Source: Jidongwangia harbinensis
GTDB lineage: Bacteria; Actinomycetota; Actinomycetes; Mycobacteriales; Micromonosporaceae
DNA: 64,000 nucleotides
Reading direction: 5' to 3'
Assembly (NCBI RefSeq): GCF_020216025.1
Contig: NZ_JAIWNC010000004.1
Location: 62,001 to 126,000 of the forward strand
Below, piece after piece: positions 16,576-24,362 of this stretch. The first letter of the stretch is position 1. Each line of letters opens with the position of its first letter. Made by a program: the position numbers and the translations under genes. Below the pieces are notes generated by a model. The model was given only the letters and a program-made list of their open reading frames with translations. It was not told the DNA's origin and made no database searches.

Positions 16576-17312
16576 CGCTGGTCGTACTTGCCGTCGACGA
16601 CGAGCCCCCGGCGCTGGACGAGCTGGCGTACCTGCTGAACGCGGATGACCGGGTGACCCACGTGCACCGGGCCGGCGACGCCACCGAGGCGCTGCGGGTG
16701 CTGCGCGACACCGAGGTGGACGCGGTCTTCCTGGACATCCGGATGCCCGGCCTGGACGGCATGGAGCTGGCCCGGATCCTGCGGCGGTTCGCGCACCCGC
16801 CGGCCATCGTGTTCGTGACCGCGTACGACGACGGTGCGGTGGACGCGTTCGACCTGGGCGTGACCGACTACGTCCGCAAGCCGGTGCGGGCCGAACGGCT
16901 GGGCGAGTCGCTGCGCCGGGTGGCCGGACTGCGGGCGGCGCCGGCGCCGGCGCCGGGCCGGACGGACGAGCCGACCATCCCGGTGGAGCTGGCCGGCACC
17001 ACCCGGATGCTGCCGCGCTCCTCGGTGCGCTGGGTGGAGGCGCAGGGTGACTATGCGCGGCTGCACACCGCGGACGCGTCGCACCTGGTGCGGGTGTCGC
17101 TGGCCACGCTCGCGGAGCGCTGGGCGGACGCCGGTTTCGTCCGCATCCACCGGTCCTACCTGGTGCAGCTGCGGCTGATCGCGGAGCTGCGGCTGACCCA
17201 GTCGGGGTACGTGGTGGCCGTCGACGGCACCGAGCTGCCGGTGAGCCGACGGCACACCCGGGAACTCAAGGACAAGCTGATCCGGGCCGCCAAGCACGAC
17301 TGGACCCGCTGA
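16572..17312 (+). CDS. LytTR-family response regulator
   Basis: 246 residues. Receiver domain at 1-118 with phospho-acceptor D55 (FLDIRMPG), acidic pair D9-D10 and K103. After a short Ala/Pro linker comes a LytTR DNA-binding domain (about 137-243) with VRWVEAQGDYARLHT and FVRIHRSYLV, plus the typical SRRHTRELKDKL near the end. It is translated from the ATGA overlap with the kinase and is its partner. LytTR proteins bind paired direct repeats upstream of transport or adhesion genes; likely targets here are the DUF485/symporter operons, by inference from context. Confidence 0.92.
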   Translation: MTLVVLAVDDEPPALDELAYLLNADDRVTHVHRAGDATEALRVLRDTEVDAVFLDIRMPGLDGMELARILRRFAHPPAIVFVTAYDDGAVDAFDLGVTDYVRKPVRAERLGESLRRVAGLRAAPAPAPGRTDEPTIPVELAGTTRMLPRSSVRWVEAQGDYARLHTADASHLVRVSLATLAERWADAGFVRIHRSYLVQLRLIAELRLTQSGYVVAVDGTELPVSRRHTRELKDKLIRAAKHDWTR

Positions 17313-17363
17313 ATCCACAGCGTTGTCCACAGCTTCCCCAGCTTTTCCACATAGTTATCCACA
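17311..17363 (+). promoter_or_regulatory. Cluster of four DnaA boxes
   Basis: Four nine-base boxes in one orientation: GAATCCACA (17311), TTGTCCACA (17323, the actinobacterial consensus), TTTTCCACA (17343) and TTATCCACA (17355, the E. coli consensus). Each pair is offset by 12 bases and the pairs by 32. No dnaA, dnaN, AT-rich unwinding region or further boxes accompany them, so this is not oriC itself. It could titrate DnaA or regulate the two-component operon that begins at 17523. Confidence 0.7.
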
Positions 17364-17522
17364 GGCAACCGGGCCGGTTTCCGGATCCTCCACAGGATCT
17401 TCACAAAGCGCGCGCCGCTCCCGCATAACCGGTCCCTAAGTTCGTCGCTGCAGGCCGGCGCGCCACGGGGACGCGCCGGCCTTGCACCCGCGCAGCATGA
17501 TGCGGGCGAGCGGAGGCGAAGC

Positions 17523-18215
17523 GTGGACACGACAGCACAGCGCCGGATCCTGGTGGTCGAGGACGAGCGGACCATCGCCGAGGCGGTCGCCGCGCGGCTA
17601 CGGGCCGAGGGTTTCGAGGTGCACCTGGCCGCCGACGGCCCCGGCGCGGTGGAGGCCGCCCGCCGGATCCGGCCGGACGCCATGGTGCTCGACGTGATGC
17701 TCCCCGGCTTCGACGGCCTGGAGGTCTGCCGGCGGGTGCACGCCGAGCAGCCGGTGCCGGTCCTCATGCTCACCGCCCGCGACGACGAGACCGACCTGCT
17801 GGTCGGCCTGGCCGTCGGCGCCGACGACTACCTGACCAAGCCGTTCTCCATGCGGGAACTGACCGCCCGCCTGCACGCTCTGCTGCGCCGGGCGACCCGT
17901 ACCGCCCCGGCCGCGGAGACGCTGCGCCTGGACGACCTGGAGATCAACCTCTCCGAGCGCCGGGTGCACCGGGCCGGCCGCGAGGCCCACCTCACCCCGA
18001 CCGAGTTCGACCTGCTGGTCCACCTGGCCCGGCGGCCGCGGACCGTGCTGCCCCGGGAACGCCTCCTGGCCGACGTGTGGGGCTGGGCCGACGCCTCCGG
18101 CACCCGCACCGTGGACAGCCACGTCAAGGCACTGCGCCGCAAGCTCGGCGCGGAGCTGATCCGCACGGTCCACGGCGTCGGGTACGCCCTGGAGGTGGCC
18201 CGGTGCGACCGCTGA
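17523..18215 (+). CDS. OmpR/PhoB-family response regulator
   Basis: 230 residues. Receiver domain 1-120 with acidic residues at 13-14, phospho-acceptor D57 (VLDVMLPGFDG), Thr at 84 and K106 (LTKPF). The winged-helix domain (about 130-226) has LTPTEFDLLVHL, RERLLADVWG and RTVDSHVKALRRKLG, the recognition helix, and VHGVGYALE in the wing. GGAGG seven bases upstream supports the GTG start. It overlaps the kinase gene by 13 bases and so forms one operon with it and probably the DUF4173 protein. Confidence 0.94.
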   Translation: MDTTAQRRILVVEDERTIAEAVAARLRAEGFEVHLAADGPGAVEAARRIRPDAMVLDVMLPGFDGLEVCRRVHAEQPVPVLMLTARDDETDLLVGLAVGADDYLTKPFSMRELTARLHALLRRATRTAPAAETLRLDDLEINLSERRVHRAGREAHLTPTEFDLLVHLARRPRTVLPRERLLADVWGWADASGTRTVDSHVKALRRKLGAELIRTVHGVGYALEVARCDR

Positions 18216-19237
18216 CCCAGGTGCTCGGCTGGCTGCCCCGGCCGCTGGACCCGATGCGCTCGATCAAGGCGAAGCTCTCCCTGGCTCTCGGGCTGGCCGG
18301 CGGGGTGGGCCTGCTGATCTTCTGGTGGAGCCTGGACTGGATTCCGGTACGGCTGTCCTGGTTCGCCATCGCGGTGGCGCTGGGCCTGGTGACGCTGCAG
18401 GTCATGGCGCACGGTGCGACCGTGCCGCTGCGCGAGATGACGGTGGCCGCCAAGGCGATGGCCCGCGGCGACTACAGCCGCCGGGTCCGCGCCACCTCCC
18501 GCGACGAGGTCGGCGAACTCGCCACCGCGTTCAACCAGATGGCCGGCGACCTGGCCGCCGCCGACCGGCAGCGCCGCGAGCTGATCGCGAACGTGTCGCA
18601 CGAGCTGCGGACGCCGATCACCGCGCTGCGCGGCCTGCTGGAGAACATCGTCGACGGCGTGTCCAGCGCCGAGCCGGAGACCATGCGCACCGCGCTGTCC
18701 CAGACCGAACGCCTCGGCCGCCTGGTCGCCGAACTGCTCGACCTGTCCCGCCTGGACGCCGGCGTCGTGCCGCTGGCCCGGACCCCGATCGACGTGCGCG
18801 AGTTCCTCGACGACGTGGTCCGCGAGGCCCGGATCAACGCCGACGGTGCCGGGCACGACGTCCGGTTCGACGTGGCCGCCCCGCGGCTGCGCATCACCGG
18901 CGACCGGGAGCGCCTGCACCAGGTCTTCGCGAACCTGCTGGACAACGCGGCCCGGCACAGCCCGCCCGGCGGAACGGTCCGGATCCGCGCCGAGCGCCAC
19001 GACGACCACGTGCGGATCGCGGTGGCCGACGAGGGCGACGGCATCCCCGACGCCGATCGGGACCGGGTCTTCGAACGCTTCACCCGCGGCGAGCGCGCCG
19101 CGGACGGCGGCACCGGGCTGGGACTGGCCATCGCGCACTGGGTGGTCCAACTGCACCGCGGCACGATCGCGGTCGCCGACCGGGCCGGCCGTCGCGGGTG
19201 CCACATTCACGTCACGCTGCCACTGCAGCCTGCCTGA
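18203..19237 (+). CDS. HAMP-domain sensor histidine kinase
   Basis: 344 residues. Two membrane helices (about 24-42 and 51-68) are separated by only a few residues, so there is almost no extracellular sensor. HAMP (about 69-121), HisKA with H133 in ANVSHELRTPITALRG, and HATPase with NLLDNAARHSP, ADEGDGIPD and GTGLGLAIAHWVV follow. The absence of an outer domain suggests it senses the membrane or a partner, perhaps the multi-pass DUF4173 protein encoded next. The GTG at 18203 was chosen because it overlaps the regulator's stop and begins the conserved region. Confidence 0.93.
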   Translation: MRPLTQVLGWLPRPLDPMRSIKAKLSLALGLAGGVGLLIFWWSLDWIPVRLSWFAIAVALGLVTLQVMAHGATVPLREMTVAAKAMARGDYSRRVRATSRDEVGELATAFNQMAGDLAAADRQRRELIANVSHELRTPITALRGLLENIVDGVSSAEPETMRTALSQTERLGRLVAELLDLSRLDAGVVPLARTPIDVREFLDDVVREARINADGAGHDVRFDVAAPRLRITGDRERLHQVFANLLDNAARHSPPGGTVRIRAERHDDHVRIAVADEGDGIPDADRDRVFERFTRGERAADGGTGLGLAIAHWVVQLHRGTIAVADRAGRRGCHIHVTLPLQPA

Positions 19238-19251
19238 CACGGGGGACCGCC

Positions 19252-21156
19252 ATGTCCGAGACCGACCCGCCCGCCTCCGGAGATCCGGCCCGCCCGACCC
19301 CGCCGGCTCCCGGCCCGACCGCCGCAACCGCCACGCCCACGCCAGGACCAGCCACCGCCACGCCAAAGCCGGGACCGGCCGCCGCCACGCCCACGCCCAC
19401 GCCAGGACCAGCCGCCGCCACGCCCACGCCAGGACCAGCCGCCGCCACGTCCACGCCCACGCCAGGACCGGCCGCCGCCGCCGGCATGCCTGCGCCGGGT
19501 GCGGCCGCCGTTGCTGCGGTGTCCTCGGTGCGGGGCGGTGCCGTGGCCGCTCCGGCGCGGCCCGCGGGGGCGTCCCGGCCGGAAACGTACCCGCCCGGGC
19601 CGGCCGCACCGCTGCACGGCCCGTGGCCGGACGACGCGGTGTGGGGACGCCGCTGGCTGGGCCCGGCCCGCCCCGCCTCGCCCGCCACGGCGGCCGCGAT
19701 CGCGCTGGCCGCCGCGATCGCCGCGGTCAGCGTCCCGATGGACCGGCCCGGCGTGGGCTGGCTGCTGGCCGCGGTGGCCGGCACCGTGGCGCTGGTCCTG
19801 GGCCGGGTCCGGCCGCGCCGGCCGCCCAGCATGCTGCCACCGCCGCCGGTGGTGCATCCGGCGGCCCGGCTGGGCCCGGCCCGCTTCGGCTGGTCCGCCG
19901 CGACCGTGACCCTGCTGGCGGCCGGGACGTTGCGCTCGGCCGGCTGGCTGTTCGTGCTGTGCCTGCTGACCGCCGGGTTCACCGGGACGCTGGCGGTGGC
20001 CGGCGGCCGTTCCCTGCGGGCCATGCTGCTGGCCACGCTGATGGCGCCGGCCGCCGCGCTGCGCGGGGCGCCCTGGGTGGTCCGGGGTCTGGCCCGCACC
20101 CGGCGCCCGGCCGGCGGCGTCGACGGTCTCCGGATCGCCGCCACGGTCGCCGTCTCGGCGGCGCTGCTGGTGGTCTTCGGCACGCTGTTCGCCTCGGCCG
20201 ACGCCACGTTCGCGGACCTGCTGGCCACGGCGGTACCGGACGTGGACGCGGCCACCGTGACCCGGTGGGTCTTCGTGTTCGTGGTGACCGGCGTGCTCCT
20301 GACCGGTGGCGCGTACCTGCGCGCCGCGCCGCCGGATCTGTCCGGCCTGGACGGTGCCGGTCACCGCCGCGTCGCCCGGCTCGAGTGGGCGGTTCCGCTG
20401 ACCCTGCTGGTTCTGCTGTTCGGCCTGTTCGTGGCGGTGCAACTGGCGGTCCTGTTCGGAGGGTCGCGGCACGTGCGGCACACCGACGGGCTGACCTACG
20501 CGGCGTACGCCCGCGGCGGCTTCTGGCAGCTCCTGGTGATCACCGGCCTCACCCTCCTGGTGCTGGCCGGCGCGGCCCGCTGGGCGCCCCGGCGGACCCG
20601 GGCGGACCGGGTGCTGATCCGCGCGGTCCTCGGCACCCTGGCGGTGCTCACGCTGGTCGTGGTGGCGTCCGCGCTGCACCGGATGGACGTGTACGCCGAC
20701 ACCTACGGGCTGACCCGGCTCCGGGTGATGGTCGCCGCCGCCGAGTTCTGGCTCGGCGCGGTGTTCCTGATGATCCTGCTGGCCGGCATCCGGTTGCGGG
20801 CCGGCTGGTTGCCGCGCGCCGCGGTGGCCGCCGCGGTCCTGGCCCTGCTGGGACTCGCCGCCGCCAACCCGGACGGCATGATCGCCGAGCGCAACGTCAC
20901 CCGGTACCGGCAGACCGGACAGATCGACGTTCGGTACCTGAGCAACCTGTCCCCGGACGCGGTGCCCGCACTGAACCGGCTGGCCGGGCTGAACCGGGTC
21001 CGGCGGGACTGCACGCTGATCGAGATCCACGAGGCGATGCGCGGTGATCCCGGCGACTGGCGCGGCTGGAGCTACGGACGCGAGCGCGCCGGGAAACTGT
21101 TGGCGGCAGAACCGCCGGTACGCCACCGAGAGTGCCCGACCCATTACGCCGACTGA
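19252..21156 (+). CDS. DUF4153/DUF4173 multi-pass membrane protein
   Basis: 634 residues. The first 120 are a low-complexity Ala/Thr/Pro region with five repeats such as ATPTPGPAA. About 12 hydrophobic helices follow (from residue 143). Conserved features include YGLTRLRVMVAAAEFW and, near the end, ERNVTRYRQTGQIDVRYLSN, which are hallmarks of DUF4173. The function is unknown. Start spacing of 14 bases after the kinase, with GGGGGA upstream, indicates an operon with the two-component genes; in other actinomycetes the same trio occurs, so it may be sensor partner or target. Confidence 0.85.
   Translation: MSETDPPASGDPARPTPPAPGPTAATATPTPGPATATPKPGPAAATPTPTPGPAAATPTPGPAAATSTPTPGPAAAAGMPAPGAAAVAAVSSVRGGAVAAPARPAGASRPETYPPGPAAPLHGPWPDDAVWGRRWLGPARPASPATAAAIALAAAIAAVSVPMDRPGVGWLLAAVAGTVALVLGRVRPRRPPSMLPPPPVVHPAARLGPARFGWSAATVTLLAAGTLRSAGWLFVLCLLTAGFTGTLAVAGGRSLRAMLLATLMAPAAALRGAPWVVRGLARTRRPAGGVDGLRIAATVAVSAALLVVFGTLFASADATFADLLATAVPDVDAATVTRWVFVFVVTGVLLTGGAYLRAAPPDLSGLDGAGHRRVARLEWAVPLTLLVLLFGLFVAVQLAVLFGGSRHVRHTDGLTYAAYARGGFWQLLVITGLTLLVLAGAARWAPRRTRADRVLIRAVLGTLAVLTLVVVASALHRMDVYADTYGLTRLRVMVAAAEFWLGAVFLMILLAGIRLRAGWLPRAAVAAAVLALLGLAAANPDGMIAERNVTRYRQTGQIDVRYLSNLSPDAVPALNRLAGLNRVRRDCTLIEIHEAMRGDPGDWRGWSYGRERAGKLLAAEPPVRHRECPTHYAD
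19321..19485 (+). repeat. In-frame 24/30-bp minisatellite in DUF4173 gene
   Basis: Five units built from gccgccacgcccacgccagg plus acca or accg, some with an extra six bases, encode repeats of Ala-Ala-Ala-Thr-Pro-Thr-Pro-Gly-Pro. Unit lengths are multiples of three, so expansion keeps the frame and only lengthens the cytoplasmic tail. Confidence 0.8.
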
Positions 21157-21252
21157 CCCCCTACGTGACCTCGCTCGCCGGGCACCAGACTCCCGGTCGC
21201 GAGCGGCGGGAAAGTCGGATCGCGGAGCCGGACGACGGGATGAGCCCGGCGC

Positions 21253-21345
21253 GTGGGGAGTTCGGGTGCGGTGGGTGCCGCCTTTCCCCACGGCAAGGCG
21301 GAGCCGGCGGCGCGGGTGGAACTGGGGTGCGGTGGGTGCCACAAC
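21253..21345 (-). repeat. Two decayed copies of the 61-bp intergenic repeat
   Basis: GTGGGGAGTTCGGGTGCGG starting at 21253 and GGGTGGAACTGGGGTGCGG starting at 21314 are 61 bases apart, each followed by TGGGTGCC. On the complementary strand they match the gcaccc(c/g)aactccccac core of the array at 8497-8850, which has the same 60-61 base period. They are more diverged than the copies in that array. Confidence 0.65.
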
Positions 21346-21541
21346 TTCACACGACTGCACGCGACCAGGCCGCCGCGGCGTGGGACGGATCCTGGATGCG
21401 CGGCGGAACGGGCAGTCGTCAAGGCGCAGTCGGGGCGTCCCGCAGGGCCGGCACGTACCCGCTGGGGTAGTCGTTCCGGCTCGGGTCGCCGGACGGCTGC
21501 CGCCGGCACGGTGACAGCGGTGCGCAACTGACCGCCGACAC

Positions 21542-21569
21542 TTGACATTGTCCGCCGGGGCACCAGACT
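21542..21569 (+). promoter_or_regulatory. Leaderless promoter of the DUF485-like/symporter operon
   Basis: TTGACA (21542-21547), 16 bases, then CAGACT (21564-21569), then six bases to the ATG at 21576. The -35 is a perfect housekeeping hexamer. A similar block with GTGACC, 15 bases, CAGACT lies at 21165-21191 without a gene behind it. Confidence 0.6.
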
Positions 21570-21575
21570 CCGGTC

Positions 21576-21959
21576 ATGAACAGCGGCGACGAGGGTGCCG
21601 GCCGGCGGGTCCGGGTGGTGCTGAGCGAGGTGACCCGGCGTCCGCCGCGTGACCCGGCCCGAGCCGACCTTGCCGAGCAGACCCCGGTCGGGGAGGCGCT
21701 GGTCAAGGGACTGGTCCGGGCTCAGCTGGCGCTGGCGCTGCGGCTGTCGCTGGTGGTGCTGACCGGGCTCGGGGCGTTGCCGCTGCTGTTCGCGGTGGCG
21801 CCCGAGGTGGGCGGGGCGAAGCTGCTCGGCGTGAATCTGCCGTGGATGCTGCTCGGCGTGCTGTCGTTCCCGTTCCTGTTCGGCGTGGGCTGGGCGTACG
21901 TGCGCTGGGCCGAACGCAACGAGCAGGACTTCACCGCCGTCATCCGGCGGCGCGAATGA
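21576..21959 (+). CDS. DUF485-like small membrane protein
   Basis: 127 residues. After a basic, Arg-rich N-terminal half (about 1-50) come two transmembrane helices (about 54-77 and 86-108) and a charged tail. This is the actinobacterial version of the small membrane protein that precedes cation/acetate symporters (DUF485/YjcH context). Its role is unknown; it probably assists the transporter. Its ATG is six bases after a -10 element and its stop overlaps the symporter start in ATGA, so production of the two is coupled. Confidence 0.75.
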   Translation: MNSGDEGAGRRVRVVLSEVTRRPPRDPARADLAEQTPVGEALVKGLVRAQLALALRLSLVVLTGLGALPLLFAVAPEVGGAKLLGVNLPWMLLGVLSFPFLFGVGWAYVRWAERNEQDFTAVIRRRE

Positions 21960-23596
21960 ACCCGTACGTGGTGCCGGGACTGGTCGTGGTCGTCCTGGTC
22001 ACGGTCGGCATCGGCGCGTACGGCCTGCGGTTCGCGCGCACCACCTCGGACTTCCTGGTGGCGTCCCGTTCGGTGAGTCCGTCGTGGAACGCGGCGGCGA
22101 TCAGCGGCGAGTACCTGTCCGCCGCGTCCTTCCTCGGCGTCGCCGGCCTGGTGCTGCGGTACGGCGTCGACGTGCTCTGGTATCCGGTCGGGTTCGCCGC
22201 CGGGTACCTGGCCCTGCTGCTGTTCGTGGCGGCACCGCTGCGCCGCTCGGGTGCCTTCACGCTGCCCGACTTCTGCCAGGTCCGGCTGCGGTCGCCGTTC
22301 CTGCGCCGGCTCGCCACGGTCTTCGTGATCTTCATCGGTTGCCTCTACCTGGTGCCGCAACTGCAGGGCGCCGGGCTGACCTTCACCACGGTCACCGGCG
22401 GGTCGTACGTGTGGGGCGCGCTGCTGGTCGGCGTGGTGGTGACCGCGAACGTGGCGCTCGGCGGCATGCGCGCGATCACGTTCGTGCAGGCGTTCCAGTA
22501 CTGGCTCAAGCTGACCGCGCTGGCCGTACCCGTGATCTTCCTGGTCCTGCAGTGGCAGGCCGACGACCGGCCCGAGGTGACGCCGCCGGCCGGACCGGCG
22601 TTCTCCGCCTCGACCACCGTGGTGGTCCAGCAGGACGCCACGCTGACCGGGCCGGACGGCAGCACCCGGCAGGTGTCCGCGGGTGACGAGTTGTCGTTCG
22701 CGGCGGGCGATCCGGTGCCGCAGGTCAGCACGGTGGACGCCACGTTCGGCGCGGAGTGGCTGCTGCCCGGCGGCGGGGACGGCAGCCTGTTCGCGACGTA
22801 CTCGCTGATCCTCGCCACGTTCCTGGGCACCATGGGGTTGCCGCACGTGCTGGTGCGGTTCTACACGAACCCGGACGGCGCCTCGGCGCGGCGCACCACG
22901 CTCGTGGTGCTCGGCCTGGTCGGGCTGTTCTATCTGCTGCCCACGCTGTACGGCGTGCTGGGCCGGATCTACACCCCGCAGTTGCTGATGACCGGCCGCA
23001 CCGACGCCGTGGTCCTGCTGTTGCCGGAGGCGGCGCTGGGCGGCGGGCATCTGGGGCAACTGCTCGGCGCGCTGGTCACCGCGGGCGCGCTGGCCGCGTT
23101 CCTGTCCACCTCGTCCGGGTTGCTGACCAGCGTGGCGGGCGTGGTGTTCACGGACATCCTGCACGCCGACCGTGGCGGCTCGGTGCGCGACTTCCGCCTC
23201 GCCACGGTGCTGTCCGCGAGCGTACCGATGCTGCTCTCGGTCTATGTGTCCAACATGGACGTGTCCCGGGTGGTGGGGCTGGCGTTCGCGGTGGCGGCGT
23301 CCAGCTTCTGCCCGTTGCTGGTGCTCGGCATCTGGTGGCGCCGGCTCACCGACTGGGGCGCGGCGGCGGGCATCCTGGCCGGCGGCGGCGCCGCGATGGG
23401 CGCGGTGCTGCTCACCGTCCTGGGTCCGCCGCTGACCGGCTGGCCGGCGCAACTGGTCAATCAGCCGGCCGCCTGGACGGTCCCGCTGGCGTTCCTGGTG
23501 ATGGTGGTCGGCTCGCTGGCCACCGGCCGGCGGGTGCCGCCGGACATCGGCGCGACGATGCTGCGCCTGCACGCGCCGGAATCACTCCGTCTCTGA
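21956..23596 (+). CDS. Sodium:solute symporter, cation/acetate (ActP) type
   Basis: 546 residues with about 13 transmembrane helices. The start of the transport core reads ISGEYLSAASFLGVAGLV, and GTMGLPHVLVRFYT matches the ActP/MctC signature around the sodium site. Between helices there is a hydrophilic insert of about 80 residues (near 205-285) not found in typical ActP, partly rich in Asp and Gly. Substrate is probably a short carboxylate such as acetate, propionate or pyruvate. It is only distantly similar to the second symporter at 27777, so the two may differ in affinity or substrate. Confidence 0.87.
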   Translation: MNPYVVPGLVVVVLVTVGIGAYGLRFARTTSDFLVASRSVSPSWNAAAISGEYLSAASFLGVAGLVLRYGVDVLWYPVGFAAGYLALLLFVAAPLRRSGAFTLPDFCQVRLRSPFLRRLATVFVIFIGCLYLVPQLQGAGLTFTTVTGGSYVWGALLVGVVVTANVALGGMRAITFVQAFQYWLKLTALAVPVIFLVLQWQADDRPEVTPPAGPAFSASTTVVVQQDATLTGPDGSTRQVSAGDELSFAAGDPVPQVSTVDATFGAEWLLPGGGDGSLFATYSLILATFLGTMGLPHVLVRFYTNPDGASARRTTLVVLGLVGLFYLLPTLYGVLGRIYTPQLLMTGRTDAVVLLLPEAALGGGHLGQLLGALVTAGALAAFLSTSSGLLTSVAGVVFTDILHADRGGSVRDFRLATVLSASVPMLLSVYVSNMDVSRVVGLAFAVAASSFCPLLVLGIWWRRLTDWGAAAGILAGGGAAMGAVLLTVLGPPLTGWPAQLVNQPAAWTVPLAFLVMVVGSLATGRRVPPDIGATMLRLHAPESLRL

Positions 23597-23662
23597 TTTT
23601 TAAACCTTGTGAACTGAACCCTCCTTGCCGGTCGGCCCGTACAGCAGGCCGTGACCGACGCG

Positions 23663-23668
23663 AAGGAG
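23663..23668 (+). promoter_or_regulatory. Ribosome binding site that fixes the 23675 start
   Basis: AAGGAG lies six bases before the ATG at 23675. An in-frame GTG at 23651 lies upstream of this site, has none of its own, and would add eight charged residues before the signal peptide. Confidence 0.7.
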
Positions 23669-23674
23669 CGATGG

Positions 23675-24259
23675 ATGTATCGGCGGACGAACGGCCGGAC
23701 CCGCAAGCTGATCCTCGGGGTGGCGGTCGCCGCGCTGGCCGGCGGCGCGCTGGCGGTCGGCACCGGGCTGAGCAGTGCGGGCGAGAACTGCGCCGGCCTG
23801 GACACCGCGCTGGGCAACAACCTGTCCTTCATCGCCGACCAGCGGGCCAACCCGGACGCGCTCTCCGACGCCCGGATCGCGAACCGGCAGGCCGTGGTGG
23901 ACCTGATCAACCAGCGCCGGGCGACGGCCGGCTGCACCGGTGCCGTCGAGGCGGCGCCGGCCGCACCGCCGGCCGAGGAACCGGCCCCGGAACAGAACGG
24001 CGACGGCGACGGCGAGGTGGTCTGCAAGGGCTCCACCGTCACGCTCTCGGGTGAGGCGGGCGCGCCGTTCGCGTCCAGCGGGACGTTCCCGATCGGCACC
24101 ACGCTCAAGGTCACGAACCTGGACAACGACAAGAGCATCACGGTGCGGGTGCAGACCACCTCCGGCAGCTGCGTCCTGCTCAACGACGCCGCGTTCGAGC
24201 AGGTCCGGGAGCCCGGCAAGTTCCTGATCCGCCGGGCCGTGATCGAGCGGGTGGGCTGA
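23675..24259 (+). CDS. Secreted protein with RlpA-like double-psi beta-barrel
   Basis: 194 residues. A Sec-type signal (basic YRRTNGRTRKL, then a hydrophobic stretch to about residue 33) precedes a helical segment of about 60 residues with two Cys. An acidic Pro/Ala linker follows. The C-terminal 80 residues read SGTFPIGTTLKVTNLDNDKS and VTVRVQ-type strands, resembling the RlpA/expansin double-psi barrel; the Asp and His of active RlpA lytic enzymes are not apparent, so it may bind rather than cut glycan. It follows the symporter by 78 bases. The domain call is by pattern only. Confidence 0.62.
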   Translation: MYRRTNGRTRKLILGVAVAALAGGALAVGTGLSSAGENCAGLDTALGNNLSFIADQRANPDALSDARIANRQAVVDLINQRRATAGCTGAVEAAPAAPPAEEPAPEQNGDGDGEVVCKGSTVTLSGEAGAPFASSGTFPIGTTLKVTNLDNDKSITVRVQTTSGSCVLLNDAAFEQVREPGKFLIRRAVIERVG

Positions 24260-24279
24260 CACGGGGGCTCACCCGTTCG

Positions 24280-24339
24280 CGGCCCGGACCAGACCCTCTG
24301 CCCGACCGGCCCCCCGCCGGGCAGGGCTGGTCCGGGCCG
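24280..24339 (+). terminator. Long GC-rich stem-loop after the secreted-protein gene
   Basis: A perfect 13-bp outer stem (cggcccggaccag / ctggtccgggccg) encloses a second stem built from ccctctgcccg and cgggcaggg. There is no T tract. It sits 20 bases after the stop and before the ABC operon promoter, so it probably ends or stabilises the upstream transcript. Confidence 0.6.
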
Positions 24340-24350
24340 GTCACGGCGGT

Positions 24351-24356
24351 TAGGTT
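24351..24356 (+). promoter_or_regulatory. Probable leaderless -10 for the ABC operon
   Basis: TAGGTT ends six bases before the ATG at 24363 and no ribosome binding site is present. Confidence 0.5.
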
Positions 24357-24362
24357 CGGACG

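Larger units (their letters stand above)
21157..21575. other. 419-bp intergenic region with duplicated promoter-like blocks and repeats
   Basis: No gene is supported here. A promoter-like block at 21165-21199 reappears directly before the next gene at 21542-21575. Between them lie two copies of the 61-bp repeat family (21253-21345) and about 195 bases with no recognisable element. The second block gives a canonical -35 (TTGACA) and a leaderless start. Confidence 0.65.

Noticed and set aside
17311..17363. Chromosome replication origin
   Set aside because: Four DnaA boxes only; dnaA, dnaN, an AT-rich unwinding element and the dozens of boxes of an actinobacterial oriC are missing.
21956..22069. 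Longer symporter frame beginning upstream at 21842
   Set aside because: The extra 38 residues are antiphase to the DUF485-like gene; ATG at 21956 forms the ATGA overlap and begins the first helix.
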